DNA from: Papaver somniferum
Lineage: Eukaryota > Streptophyta > Magnoliopsida > Ranunculales > Papaveraceae
DNA length: 64,000 nucleotides
Direction: 5' to 3'
Assembly (NCBI RefSeq): GCF_003573695.1
Contig: NC_039365.1
Span: 85,415,089-85,479,088 of the forward strand
The notes under the pieces are model-generated. The model had not been told where the DNA came from and did no database searches. It was given only the letters and a program-made list of their open reading frames with translations. This document shows positions 36,595 through 47,224 of the stretch, one piece after another (the stretch's first letter is position 1; each line of letters opens with the position of its first letter). The position numbers and the translations under genes were made by a program.

Positions 36595-39500
36595 ATGAAA
36601 GCCTTAGCTTGGAATATTCAAGGTCTAGAAAAAAAATTCACCAGAGATCAAGTTTTTGTTCTGGTTAAGAAACACTCTCCCCTGATTTTTTGTTTCTCTC
36701 CGAAACAAAAATAGAGAATGATAAAATGATTTTCTTGGCAAATTCTCTAAGTTACTGTAATTATGTCCATATTGATAGAGTTGGTGTATCAGGAGGTCTA
36801 ATTCTAATGTGGAAAGATGGAATACATTGTGAAGTATAGGATGTCTCAAAAAATATGATGCATGTTGTCACCAAAATATATCCTAGTAAGCCAGATGTCC
36901 TTATTACTTTTATGTATGGATCCACCTATTTTGATAATAAGAAAGAATAATGGGAATTTCTTTTAAGAATTAGTGAAAGCTTCAGGAACCTTGGATAGTA
37001 ATAGGTGACTTGAATTTCCATATGCATGACATATTTGAAGTTGTTAACTATTCTATTGAAGATGGGTATGTTCGAGACAAGGTAATACTTGTGGCCTTAT
37101 GGATATAGGTTACAGTGGTAAACATTACACTTGGACTAGTAACAGTTTTGGAACTGGCAGTAGAAAATCTAGAATAGACATGGCTATAGGTAACAACTAT
37201 TGGTGTAACTCTTTCCCCAAGCTAAGCTTATGCATTTAGTTCAAGCTGGTTCCGATCATTGTCCTATTTTATTAATCCCACAAGTTCTTAACAGAAATAT
37301 ACTTGGAGGCCTTTTAAAAAAATTTGCCATGTGGATGAAACATTTTTCTTTTAAAACTCAATTATCCATTGCATGGAATACTAATGTTTCTGGGTCTGCA
37401 GGTTTTCAACTGATTGCTAAACAACATAGTACAAGGAAAATACTTTCTCACTGGAATAAAATTGAGTTTGGAGATATTAATAGAAATATAAATAACTTAC
37501 AAGCTCAACTTCAGACAGCTCAAAATGACATAATTTATGGGGCTCAGCATGAAAACATTGTTACTCTCACTAGGAAATTAGATGAATGGTTTAACATTAA
37601 GGCTGAGTTTTATATACAAAAATCAGGTGACACTTTCATTACAGAAATGGATCAAACTACCAAATATTTTCACACCTTAGCTAATAGAAGAATATTCAGG
37701 AAAAATATTGACTTCTTATGTGATGATAATGGTGTCTGGTTTAATGATAGTGATGATATTGCTAATATGCTTGTTAGCCATTTTGAGAAGGTAAGTAAAA
37801 CTTCTAATCCTAAATTTACTGATACCACTTTGGACATCATCCCCACTGTTATTACTGCTCATGATAACTCTCAGCTCAATAGAATACCTTCTAGTGATGA
37901 AATTTTTGAAACTATTAAACATATGAATGCTTGGGGCTCACCTGGCCCTGATGGCTCCCAATCTGGTTTTTACAAATACAATTGGGACATTTTTGGGCAA
38001 GATGTTACTAATGATATTCAAAGTTTTTTTGAAACATGTTTCATGCCAACAACTTTCAACAAAACTTATCTTAGTTTGATACCTAAGACTGATAATGCTA
38101 CTAAACCTGTGGATTTCATATCTATAGGTTTGTGCAATACTATTTATAAGGTTATCTCTAAGATTATGGCAGATAGAATTAAACCTCACCTAAAACATAT
38201 AATTTCTCCTTATCAAGCAGCTTTTGTTCCAGGTAGAGATATTCATGACAACATCATTGTGGCTCATGAGATGATTCACTCCATGAAGCATAAATAAGGT
38301 CACAGTGGCACTATGGCTTTAAAACTTGATCTTTCTAAAGCCTTTGATAGAATAGAATGGCCTTTGTTGCTAGGAGTTCTTAAAAGTTTTGGTTTTGATG
38401 AGAAATTTTGTGGTTATATAAATCAGTGCATCTCTACTACTCACATCTCTATTATCTTAAATGGGTCTCCTACTCATGGGTTTAATCCATCTAGAGGAAT
38501 TAGACAAGGTGATCCCCTATCACCTTATCTTTTCATACTCTGTATGGAATTCTTATCTAGATTGTTATTAAATGTTAAGACTAATCATCAAATTTCAGGA
38601 GTTAAAGCAGCTAAGAATGCTCCAAGTATTACCCATCTAATGTTTGTAGATGATATTCTTATTTTTGCTCAAGCTGATATGCACAATATTGCTGGTATTT
38701 TGAACACTCTTGACTATTTTGGTAGTGTGTCTGGTCAAATGCTCAACTTAAATAAGTCAAGTGTTTATTTTAGTCATAATCTTAGTCCTAGTACAAAAGA
38801 AATTCTTGCTAGAGAACTCAAAATGACTGAAATGAAGGATAATGATACCTATTTAGATGTCACTTTGTTATTAGGAAGGAACAAAACCAAAGCCTTTAAG
38901 CCACTGGTACAATCTTTCGGTTATAGACTCAAGATTTGGAAAGGAAAAACTATGAATCACTCTGCTAGAACTGTTATGGTTAAACATGTGTTAAATGCCT
39001 TACCTACTTATCAGATGGGTTGTTTTAGAATTCCTAAAAATTTGATTGATCAGATGGATGCTATTCAAAAACATTTCTGGTGGGGACACAGTAGTAATAG
39101 GGGACTTTGTTTACTAGGATGGAGTAATATGAGTATTCCAAAGTCTTTGGGTGGTCTAGGATTTAGAAACCTTGAACATTTCAATACTGCTATGCTAACT
39201 AAATTAGCATGGAAGGCATGTAATGATGATAGTTCTCTGTGCATACAACTTGTTAGAGCTAAATATGGTAAAGATGGCAGTTTACTCCATCTAGATAAGT
39301 TAAAAGATAATTCTTCATGGCTTTGGAAAAGCATTTACTCTGGTATTGAGGTTGTTCAACAATACTCTATGTGGATAGTTCAGTGTGGTACTAAAATCAA
39401 CATTTGGCTTGATAATTGGATTATTGGATTCAACAGTCCACTTGTCCCACTTGCGGGTCTTTATAGCCTGTTATCTTATACTCTTGTTTGTGACCTTTTT

Positions 39501-40763
39501 CTACTTGGTACTAGAATCCGGAATGATCAGCTAATCTGTTCTATTTTTAATCAAGATACCTCTACTGTTATCCTAAACATGCATATTCCTTCTACTGGTG
39601 AAGATTATTTGATTTGGAAACCTGACAGAAAAGGTATTTTCACCTTAAAGAGTGCTTATAATACTCTTTGTGCTAGTTCTGTTAATAATGCCATTGCTGG
39701 AGATAACATTCCTAAAGATGGTTGGAAACATCTTTGGAAGTATAAGGTACCTCACAGAGTAAAGCTTTTTGTCTGGAAATGTTTAAAAAACATTGTTCCT
39801 GTTAGAGTCAAACTTGCAAGTTATAACCCTGAAGTAGAGCCATATTGTAAGTTTTGTAATCATAGTCTTGAAACTATTAATCATTTACTGGTTGAATGTG
39901 ACTATGCTAGATCCATCTGGAATGCCTTAAATGTTGATATTATTACTGATACTCAGCAATATAATTTATTTCAATCTTGGGTAGCTTCTTGGTTAATTGC
40001 AGGTAAAGAACTCCATAATAGTAACATAAATGAGGATTATGTGATTAAGTTAATGTGCATTATATGGTATATGTGGAAGGACATATGCAATCTAAATTTT
40101 CAGGATATTGCTCCTAATAAAAACAATACTCTCTCTAGGATACAACATTTAATTCAACTTTGTAATCATGTTGTTGTTCCTACTACTGTTAATAGATAAT
40201 GTAGTACTCTCATCAAGGAATGGATCCCTCCAGAGGAAGGATTTCTTAAGCTAAATGTAGATGCCTCTTACATGTTTGAAACTAAGAAAGGTAACATTGG
40301 ACTAATTCTGCGCGATCATGCTGGAAATGCAGTAGGAGTGAAAGGCTTCAAACTGGAGGAATAAGTGGAGGCATATGTGAGAGCTGAGAATTTTGAATGC
40401 AAAGCTCTAGTCATGGCGGTAGATTGGATGAAGGAGTGTGGTTATAACAAAGTTATCTTTAAAATGGATTGTGAAAATGTGGTGAACTCTGTTAACAGTG
40501 GAGAATCCCAAGTGCACTGGTTTAATCAACACTTTATTTCAGCTATCAAGAACAAATTTTCAAGTAATTCTTTTTGGTTTTGCAAGTTAGTTAATATACT
40601 AGGTAATAGTATGGCTCATGAACTAGCAAGAAAATCTATACTTGAAGCTCTAAGTTTTTCTTATGTTTCCAACTTTCCTCCTGATATCTCCAAATATATT
40701 GAGGAAAATTATGTTTTTTACAACAGTCAATCAATAAATCTACACTTTAGTATCAAAAAAAAG
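36595..40763 (+). pseudogene. LINE ORF2: endonuclease, reverse transcriptase, RNase H
   Basis: The AP-type endonuclease begins MKALAWNIQG (36595) and continues, with frameshifts near 36690 and up to about 37230, through VHIDRVGVSGGLILMWKDG. The RT is in one frame from 37230: GSPGPDGSQSGFY, SLIPKT, ISPYQAAFVPGRDIHDN, LKLDLSKAFDRIEW, GIRQGDPLSPYLF and the catalytic FVDDILIF. zf-RVT follows (KVPHRVKLFVWKCL, CKFCNHSLETINHLLVEC), then RNase H with D in LNVDAS, E in ENFECKAL and D in FKMDCEN. Stops at 38295, 40197 and 40362, all TAA, fit decayed CAA or AAA codons. No stop ends ORF2 before the target duplication, so the frame runs on into flanking DNA to 40802. Confidence 0.92.
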
Positions 40764-41043
40764 AAGAGAAAACTACCTTATAGTTGCGTTATAGCCTTAT
40801 AGGCTATATAAGATTGGTAAAGACATCTAGCGTTCCTTGTTTCTTAAATTACGCTGTATCAGGCCGGTTCTTATGGAAACTAGCTAAACCCTGCACTTAC
40901 CATGCCAGCTGGCCTGGGAAACTGGCCGAGCCACTATGGGAGAAAACATAAGCGATCGAGTCTCCACCGAACGGTTGAGCAAAGACCGACTGGCCTTAAG
41001 AACACCGGTCGGTCTTGTAATCGTCGGTTATCAAATAGTGAAA

Positions 41044-41084
41044 TAACGGCTATTCCCCCCCCCCCCCCACATTTCCCTATAAAT
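41044..41084 (+). promoter_or_regulatory. Transposase promoter inside the left terminal repeat
   Basis: AACGGCTAT, then a C-run of 14, then CCCTATAAATTC (TATA box 41078-41084), about 106 bp before the transposase ATG. The mirror image is at 44507-44536 on the minus strand. Confidence 0.6.
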
Positions 41085-41189
41085 TCACCCCATTCAATTC
41101 AATTTAATCACACCTAATTTTCTCATTAATTCTATATTTTACTCACTCTTTTGTACCTTAATCATCTGTTTATTTTTTTTTTCAACTCA

Positions 41190-42543
41190 ATGGATATGGA
41201 TTCTTCTGACGAAGAAGTGCGTATTCATATGGATCGATTTGAAGAGAAGCAACGAATATTCATTCATGCATTGAATCAAATTGATGATGAGTCAGATGAA
41301 GATAAAGAACTAACCAACAACTTGATGCAGCTATATTCATCGGGGCAAATACCTAGAGATCCAGAGCCAAGAGAAGTTTTCACAAGAAGATATACGTACA
41401 GGGGTCGGGATGAATGGCACGAGAAGCTGATGCACGATTATTTTCTTCCTGACTGTGTGTTCTCTGATGAAAATTTCCAAGGCCGATTCTGCATGCCCAG
41501 ACATTTGGTGCTAAAGATTATTGGTGAGCTTTGTCAAGTAGAACCTCAATTTAATTATCAGTATGATGCACTGAATATTAGGGGTCATAGCCCTGAATAA
41601 AAGGTTACTTCGGCTTTGAGGATTTTAGGATATGGCATACCTCCAGATTCTAATGATGAGTACCTTCACATTAGCAAAACAACTGCATACAAGTATCTTG
41701 TGTTGTTTTGCGAAACAATGATTAATCATTTTTGTCCTACCTATTTATGAAAACCAACTGATGCAGATGTTTGAGAAATATTAAAGCAGAATCAGGAAAA
41801 GGGATTTCTTGGAATGCTGGGTAGTCTTGAATGCATGCATTGGGTATGGACCAGATGCCCTACCTATTGGGCCGGTCAGTATAAGGGTCACTACGCAAAA
41901 CCAACAGTGATCCTTGAGGCTGCTGCTTCTTATGATTGTTGGATATGGCACACTTTTTTTGGTCTCCGGGATCTCAAAACAATATAAATTTTTTACACAA
42001 ATCGCCTTTGTTTGAAGATTTAAAGTATGGAATTTCTCCTCAGGTAAATTTCAGTATCAACGGGAATCACTACACTCATGGTTATTATCTTGCAGATCGA
42101 ATTTATCCAAAATGGTCAACTTTAGTTCAATGTTACCGTCAGCCACCTGCCGGTGAAATGGGTCGTTCATACTCGTATTTCAGTAGTAAACAAATGAATC
42201 TGAAAAAGGATGTGGAACGGGATTTTGGAATTCTGAAGCGGAAGTTCGCAATCGTTTGTGGGCCTTATCGTGGTTTAAGTGCTCGTGAAATGCATAAGAC
42301 TATGCTGACTTGCATCATTATGCATAACATGGTTATCCAGGAGACCAGTCGTAACAAGAATTGGACTAACCATCAAGATTAATACTTAAGGCCTGAGATT
42401 ATACCAGCTAGAGGATTACCTGCAAGAAACTACGCGCAAATGACCAGTCATATTGAGAACAGAACTCTGTATAACAGGTTGAGGGAAGATCTCAGAGCGC
42501 TTATGTGGGCTAAGTTTGGAAGAGATGGGGGACAAATTGAGTA
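41190..42543 (+). pseudogene. Harbinger transposase (DDE_Tnp_4 / HARBI1-like)
   Basis: The start MDMDSSDEE (41190) is the first ATG after the TATA box. An acidic N-terminus is followed by HISKTTAYKYL, then the nuclease core: GSLECMHW (the family usually has Asp, GS.DCMHW; here Glu), GHYAKPTVILEAAASYDCWIWH, YYLADRIYPKW with the second Asp, and KKDVERDFGILKRKF with the final Glu, then CIIMHNMVIQE. Stops at 41598, 41746 and near 41771, a frameshift near 41965 and a TAA at 42380 inactivate it. The protein would cut and rejoin element ends in the nucleus together with the Myb-like partner. Confidence 0.9.
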
Positions 42544-42678
42544 GTGTTTGTTTCATTTGTTTTTGTTTTTTTATTATTGTTTCATTTGTTATTTATTTTT
42601 ATTTTCTTAAATTGCTTAAGTTTCATTTGTTGTTCCATAATTTTGTTTTGTAGTTGTTTTTTAAGTTTAAATTTTTTA

Positions 42679-42750
42679 ACGGTCATCAAAAGTAGCGGTC
42701 TATACTTCATTGCTAGCGGTCTAGACTCAACCGCTAGCATTCCTTATAAA
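42679..42750 (+). promoter_or_regulatory. Third, internal copy of the Harbinger promoter block
   Basis: AACGGTCAT followed by AGCGGTCTA repeats and CCTTATAAATCC, the same order of elements as in the two terminal copies but without the long C-run. It lies 72 bp before the ATG of the Myb-like remnant at 42822. Confidence 0.5.
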
Positions 42751-42821
42751 TCCTTCACTTCATCCATTCCAAACTCACACATCACTTCTCTACAAAAACT
42801 TCTCTACTTTTTGGTTAAATT

Positions 42822-43190
42822 ATGGATGATCCTAGATTCACTGAAGATGAAGATTTATCTCTTGTATAAACTATGTAATACACTACCCGAAGAGAGGTGA
42901 AGAACTACGGATGAACGGTTTACCTAGTATGAGTTATTTGGGTAAAATTCATGATGCCTTCTGCACAGAGACAGGTAATCCTCATAACCGGGATCGTGCT
43001 GCTTTGTTTTGCCGATTCATGGATATCAAAAAAGAGCTTGTGGATTTTGTAGCTATGAAAAGGATTGTCACTCGATACCGTCTTAGAGGTGAGACTAATG
43101 CTTAATTGGTAATACGAACTCGAGACGAGTGGCGAAGATGAAAACGAAAAAATTTCAAATACGAAGCGCATTACCAAATTCTTAAAGAGT
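42822..43190 (+). pseudogene. Myb/NAM-like Harbinger partner ORF, degenerate plus-strand copy
   Basis: The start MDDPRFTEDEDLSLV resembles the Myb-like trihelix start of Harbinger ORF1 (FT..ED..L). After a frame change comes YLGKIHDAFCTETGNPHNRDRAALFCRFMDIKK, and after another NFKYEAHYQILKE, the counterpart of FAYESCYHILK in the minus-strand copy. Several stops and shifts; no C-terminal RP.G..AK part seen. Either a second partner ORF or the remnant of a second Harbinger element nested in the first. Confidence 0.6.
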
Positions 43191-43488
43191 TTTTAATAAC
43201 TCATATGGGATGTTAAGCTTAATAATGTTTTCATGGATGTTATAAAGTTTAAGTTTTAATGTACTGCAAAAAAAAAAAAGTTTAAGTTTTAATGTAATGA
43301 AAAAAGTAGAATTTGTAATGAAAAACCAGAACTATTTCATTCACCATAACCAAACTACTACATATTCATTAAAATTAAAGCTGATACATTAATTAATTAA
43401 GTGGCACTACTTCATCGTCTTCTTCATCATCCTCATCTTCAGCTTGAACCCCAAATTGTTTTCTCATGTTTCTCTTATTTTTTTTTTC

Positions 43489-44385
43489 TTACAATTCCTC
43501 TGTTATCCTGTCCATCTCCATCTCCCATACCATCAATTGTATGGCATTCATTTTTTCGGTGTATGCATTTAGAATCTTATTCTTGTCATAGTCAGAAACA
43601 AATTTTTCTTGAGTTAGTCGATGTTTTTTCATCTCCTTAGTCAAGAACTTGCGATCTACAACTCTTTGTTTTTCGACGACCTTCTTATGCTCTATCAAAG
43701 TTTCAATAGTACTACTACCTCCTTCACTTTCTTCTCCTTCTTGGGCAGCTTTTCTCGCTGCTCTTGCATGATTTCTTCCTAATAATTTCCTCTTAATTGC
43801 AGTATTGACATTCAAGTTGGAATTGTTGTTTCTGGTGGTTTCTGGTGAAGAAAATCGATTATCTGAAGGGGATGAGATGATTGCGATGGTTGTGAAGCTG
43901 GCGTTGAAGGTGAAGAAGTGTATGGTGAACTTGCAGGTACATTCTGCATGTTTGCTAACACTTCTGGATTATATTTAGGCAACACTTTCAAAATATGATA
44001 ACAACTTTCATAAGCAAAATTGTTCCCATGTTTATGGTGTCAATCAGTTCGGCACTTTCGTTCGACATCAACATCGACAAGACCGCTCTCTCGACCACGA
44101 GCAGCTTGCATTAGAGCAGCGACATACAAGGAAACTTGGGCGTTGATTGTAACAAAGCGACCGGACAATCCATTTGCATCACGCTCGTTGATGTTCATAG
44201 TTTTGTTTCGGAAGTTAGCAAATATGTTATCCCACAACTTGGTAGATTGTTGACTGGCACCATCGATACTATCTTGTGTAAAGAACACATACTTTCTGCA
44301 AATGCTTTCATCTTTGGCTACGGTAAATTTTGGACCCCTAGTTTGTTTGTTTTTTTGTTGTTTAGATTGAGTATTAGATTGAGAC
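43489..44385 (-). pseudogene. Myb/NAM-associated-type Harbinger partner ORF
   Basis: The start MSQSNTQSK (44385) lies about 120 nt after the TATA box on the minus strand. The trihelix/Myb-like part has GPKFTVAKDESICRKYVF, STKLWDNIFANF and GRFVTINAQVSLYVAAL. An in-frame TGA (44040-44042) interrupts it, then FAYESCYHILKVLPKYNPEV, a Ser/Pro-rich linker, a frameshift near 43830, and a basic KRKLLGRNHARAARKAA plus a helical C-terminus ending at 43489. In PIF/Harbinger this protein binds element DNA and brings the transposase to the nucleus (family knowledge). Confidence 0.8.
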
Positions 44386-44506
44386 ATATTAAAGAAATTG
44401 TACAATACAAGTGAATGAAATAATTAGATGATGAAATTTATTTTAGATTAACAAATGTGAAGAGTAGAGAAGAGAAGGTATGAGTTAAAATGTTAGAGGA
44501 ATATGG

Positions 44507-44536
44507 TATTTATAGGGGGGGGGAATTATGGCCGTT
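44507..44536 (-). promoter_or_regulatory. Promoter of the Myb-like ORF inside the right terminal repeat
   Basis: On the minus strand: AACGGCCATAATT, a C-run, and TATAAATA (44514-44507). It mirrors the block at 41044-41084. Confidence 0.6.
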
Positions 44537-45014
44537 GGATCAGATTATACTCAGCGGTGCAAACTATACTGGCCGGTCTTATACAACCTGGTAATGGTGC
44601 AGTAAACACCTAATGGTGTAAACTGGACCGAACGGTCGAGTTAATTTGACCTAACCTGGCTAAGTGACAATTTGCCAGTTTCCCTCCTCCATAATGGGTG
44701 CTTAAATGGCAAACTCTTTGGTTTGCCACACCCGTAGGAAGGGGCCTAGTATTCTTGACGTACTTAGCTCGAACTCGTACAAAGAGCTGTTAATGTTTTA
44801 TTAATCGGCAAATAGGACAGCAACAAAGTTTAAACAATACAGTGAAAACAAAATTCACAGATTAGAAAACAACTGCGAGCAGTGGTTTTGGTTTCAGTTT
44901 CACTTTCCAAGTAGTTTGTTTTTTCTCATCAGAATCATATCAGTTACTTTTAGTAGGGATGACAAACGTCAAACCCCACTCTCTATCTTTTTCATCATCA
45001 CCCTAACATTTGTG

Positions 45015-45034
45015 TGTATATATATATATATTTT
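45015..45034 (+). promoter_or_regulatory. Probable TATA region of the RING-H2 gene
   Basis: A TATATATATA...TTTTATA run lies about 100 bp before the start codon, in a CT-rich context. The region 44748-45134 between the Harbinger end and the ATG has no other feature, so part of the upstream promoter may derive from or have been cut by the transposon. Confidence 0.45.
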
Positions 45035-45134
45035 ATATCCATTCCAAAGCAAAACCACTAGCATCAAAACTCATATCACCCTGTGATTTTCACAGATTAA
45101 TTCACTCGTGTTCTATAGACTTCCCTAGCTAGTA

Positions 45135-45746
45135 ATGGCATCATCACCAGAAACAGCATCTGCAGCAGTTGGGAAAGTCGCATATCAAAATGATCCGCCC
45201 CTCTCCCTATCTCTATCGGCAACATCTAATACCGATGATGTTATCATCCCAAAGAACGAATGGTCTCCGTTCGAAAGCAGAGCAGATTTCAACTTAGACA
45301 TCGCTCTGCTACTGGTATTCCTTGTTTGCTTTATTCTTAGTGGTTTTACACTAAACTTCTTCATCAATAAATTTCTCAACAAAGGTTCTCCTTCTCCTGA
45401 TTACCGACAAACCCAGAGATTAAAACTTCAAGAAATGGCTAAATCTTCTGGACCCACACTTGAATATTCACAAGAGATTGAACTAGCTGGCAACGAACCA
45501 CTTTGTGCTATTTGTCTATCAGAGTTTGTTAATGGGGAAGAAATTAGAGTGTTATCAAAATGCAATCATGGATTCCACGTGAAGTGCATCGAAGCATGGT
45601 TGTTATCTTCTCATACTTCGTGTCCGACTTGCCGAACTACTTGTATGGGTACCTCCCAGCCGCCCCTAGAGAACCAGGGTGGCGATGAAAATAATGATCT
45701 AGAATCCGGATTTGGCAACACTAGCCGCACGGAGTTACCGGTATAA
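45135..45746 (+). CDS. ATL-type RING-H2 finger protein, probable membrane E3 ubiquitin ligase
   Basis: Intronless, 203 residues, as usual for plant ATL genes. The start is the first ATG after the leader (MASSPETASAAV). A single membrane segment lies at about residues 55-77 (LDIALLLVFLVCFILSGFTLNFF), followed by a basic stretch. The RING-H2 domain spans C124 to C166: C124-x2-C127, C143, H145, H148, C151, C163-x2-C166, with a Trp (W155) typical of E2 contact. The usual Pro before the third Cys is replaced (LSKCNH), and the GLD motif of classic ATLs is not clear (SGPTLEYSQEIE instead). Such proteins attach ubiquitin to substrates at membranes, often in defence or hormone responses; the substrate here is unknown. 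Converges on ATG13. Confidence 0.9.
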   Translation: MASSPETASAAVGKVAYQNDPPLSLSLSATSNTDDVIIPKNEWSPFESRADFNLDIALLLVFLVCFILSGFTLNFFINKFLNKGSPSPDYRQTQRLKLQEMAKSSGPTLEYSQEIELAGNEPLCAICLSEFVNGEEIRVLSKCNHGFHVKCIEAWLLSSHTSCPTCRTTCMGTSQPPLENQGGDENNDLESGFGNTSRTELPV

Positions 45747-47224
45747 CCCACAGCAGAAGAGCAGAGTAATGGGTCAGTCTAAATACAATATGAATTTGTA
45801 AATTATGCAGATGAGTTTGTTTCTTTGTTTGTTTGTTTAGTTAAGTCTGTTTTTTCTCTTTACCTAAGGTTAGAGGATGCAATGTTAGTGTTGATTAGAG
45901 GATATGAAATGTACTTGCTATATCCCTCTGATTGATCCATTTTATTTTTGATTGCTGGTTTAGCATTTACCAACTTTGTTAATCTGTCAAGTGTTGATTT
46001 GGTAGGATTTGGATAGAATTTGGATAGAGCGGCTTAAAATTCATATGCCTCCACTTTGGTCTCTCGAACTTATATCTTTGATTCCCCTCGCATCATGAGA
46101 AACAGGCATAAACTATTCTGAACTTCACTAGAACTGAGAATTTAGTAGAGAAAATGGACCTAAAAAAAGGTAAAGAATATGTTAAAAGTTTGAATCTGGT
46201 CTCAGTTATGCAAGCGTGACAAGACAGGAGGATTACTGTTACGTTTGAAGCTCAAGTTAAGATGTTTCCAGAGCATGGATGTTTCTAGCTACGGCATAAG
46301 TTGTTGTTATCAGTATTGCTAGAGTTGCAAGGAACAGACAGACTACATTCAATTACCATGGCCATGCCCTAGAACACACGTAACCTTGGGCATAGTTGGT
46401 CCCCATTCCCAACTGTTTCTTTTGTATTCCCCCTTTGTGTTCTCTTCCTTAATTTCATGGATATATGATGGCGATGTTGAAAGTTTTGACTCTTCAATCG
46501 TCTCTCATGGTGGTTCAGCAGGCTGCATCCACCAGTAAATGTGAAAAACCGTTGGGCGGTTTTAGACTCTTGATTAGCATTTTATGGGCTAAGTAACAGA
46601 AGGTGCGAGTTGAAAATGCGCAGGAACCATATATTATCCGACTACTATTTCCACCTAACTTTACTTTGTTCCAACTAACTGCCAAGTGATTAAAACAAAC
46701 GCCTCGCCATGAACTCTTATCGGACCTATCTAAGTTTTGAAAGGAAAACAAAAGAAGATGCAATATTTATTGGGGAGAAATTAAAAAAAAAAAAAAAACA
46801 AATGAATCTCATTAAACTGCAAAATTAATTCATCAGGTTCACAGGAGCGGGAGAAACCATATTCACAAAACCATAACCAACTACAGTATGTAGGTGCCGT
46901 CAGTATGATACAATTTATACACCCCATAGAAAGCGTTCCATTTAGTACATCCTACAAATTAACATGCTGAGAGTCAAACTGGGGAAATAAAAACGGTAAT
47001 CAGTTTCTGATATTCCTGGGACGAAAACAATCCTTGTTTTGCAAACTTTTGTGTCTATATGATATCTGTATGTTCCTTGTTTTCCAATATAATGGTAGCT
47101 AACCTTCAGTCGTAATGATGTCTATTTACATTAAGATTCCCCTTTTCCCAAAGTAATGGGGGTCCTAGGTCAGTCATGTCCAGAAATCCCTTGTTATATG
47201 CATATAGCCCAGCAAGCAGCTGGA
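45747..47224. other. 3' regions between the convergent RING-H2 and ATG13 genes
   Basis: No ORF of note. The part up to about 45980 is probably the RING-H2 3' UTR. The part from 47224 down to about 46750 is probably the ATG13 3' UTR (an A-run lies at 46782-46798). The remainder shows nothing. Confidence 0.55.

Larger units (their letters stand above)
34524..40763 (+). mobile_element. Full-length L1-type LINE (6.24 kb)
   Basis: It is bounded by the perfect 15-bp duplication AAGAGAAAACTACCT (34509-34523 and 40764-40778), the mark of target-primed reverse transcription, with a short A-run at the 3' end. It has a 5' region of about 0.9 kb, an ORF1-like gag and an ORF2 with endonuclease, RT, zinc-binding and RNase H domains. 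From 37230 to the end a single frame carries only three stop codons and no frameshift, so the insertion is fairly young though dead. Confidence 0.95.
40861..44747 (+). mobile_element. PIF/Harbinger-type DNA transposon (about 3.9 kb)
   Basis: The ends are imperfect inverted repeats: AGGCCGGTTCTTATGG at 40861 and, read inward from the right, AGGCCCCTTCCTACGG. Similarity extends about 220-240 bp inward to a homopolymer C run and a TATAAAT box on each side. Inside are a Harbinger transposase (plus) and a Myb/NAM-like ORF (minus), the two-gene set known for PIF/Harbinger. Both are broken. A 3-bp target duplication is expected, but I could not match one at these ends. Confidence 0.8.

Noticed and set aside
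40861..44747. CRISPR or other prokaryotic defence signatures anywhere in the window
   Set aside because: No spacer-repeat array or Cas-like gene; all regular arrays are tandem repeats without unique spacers, as expected in a plant genome.
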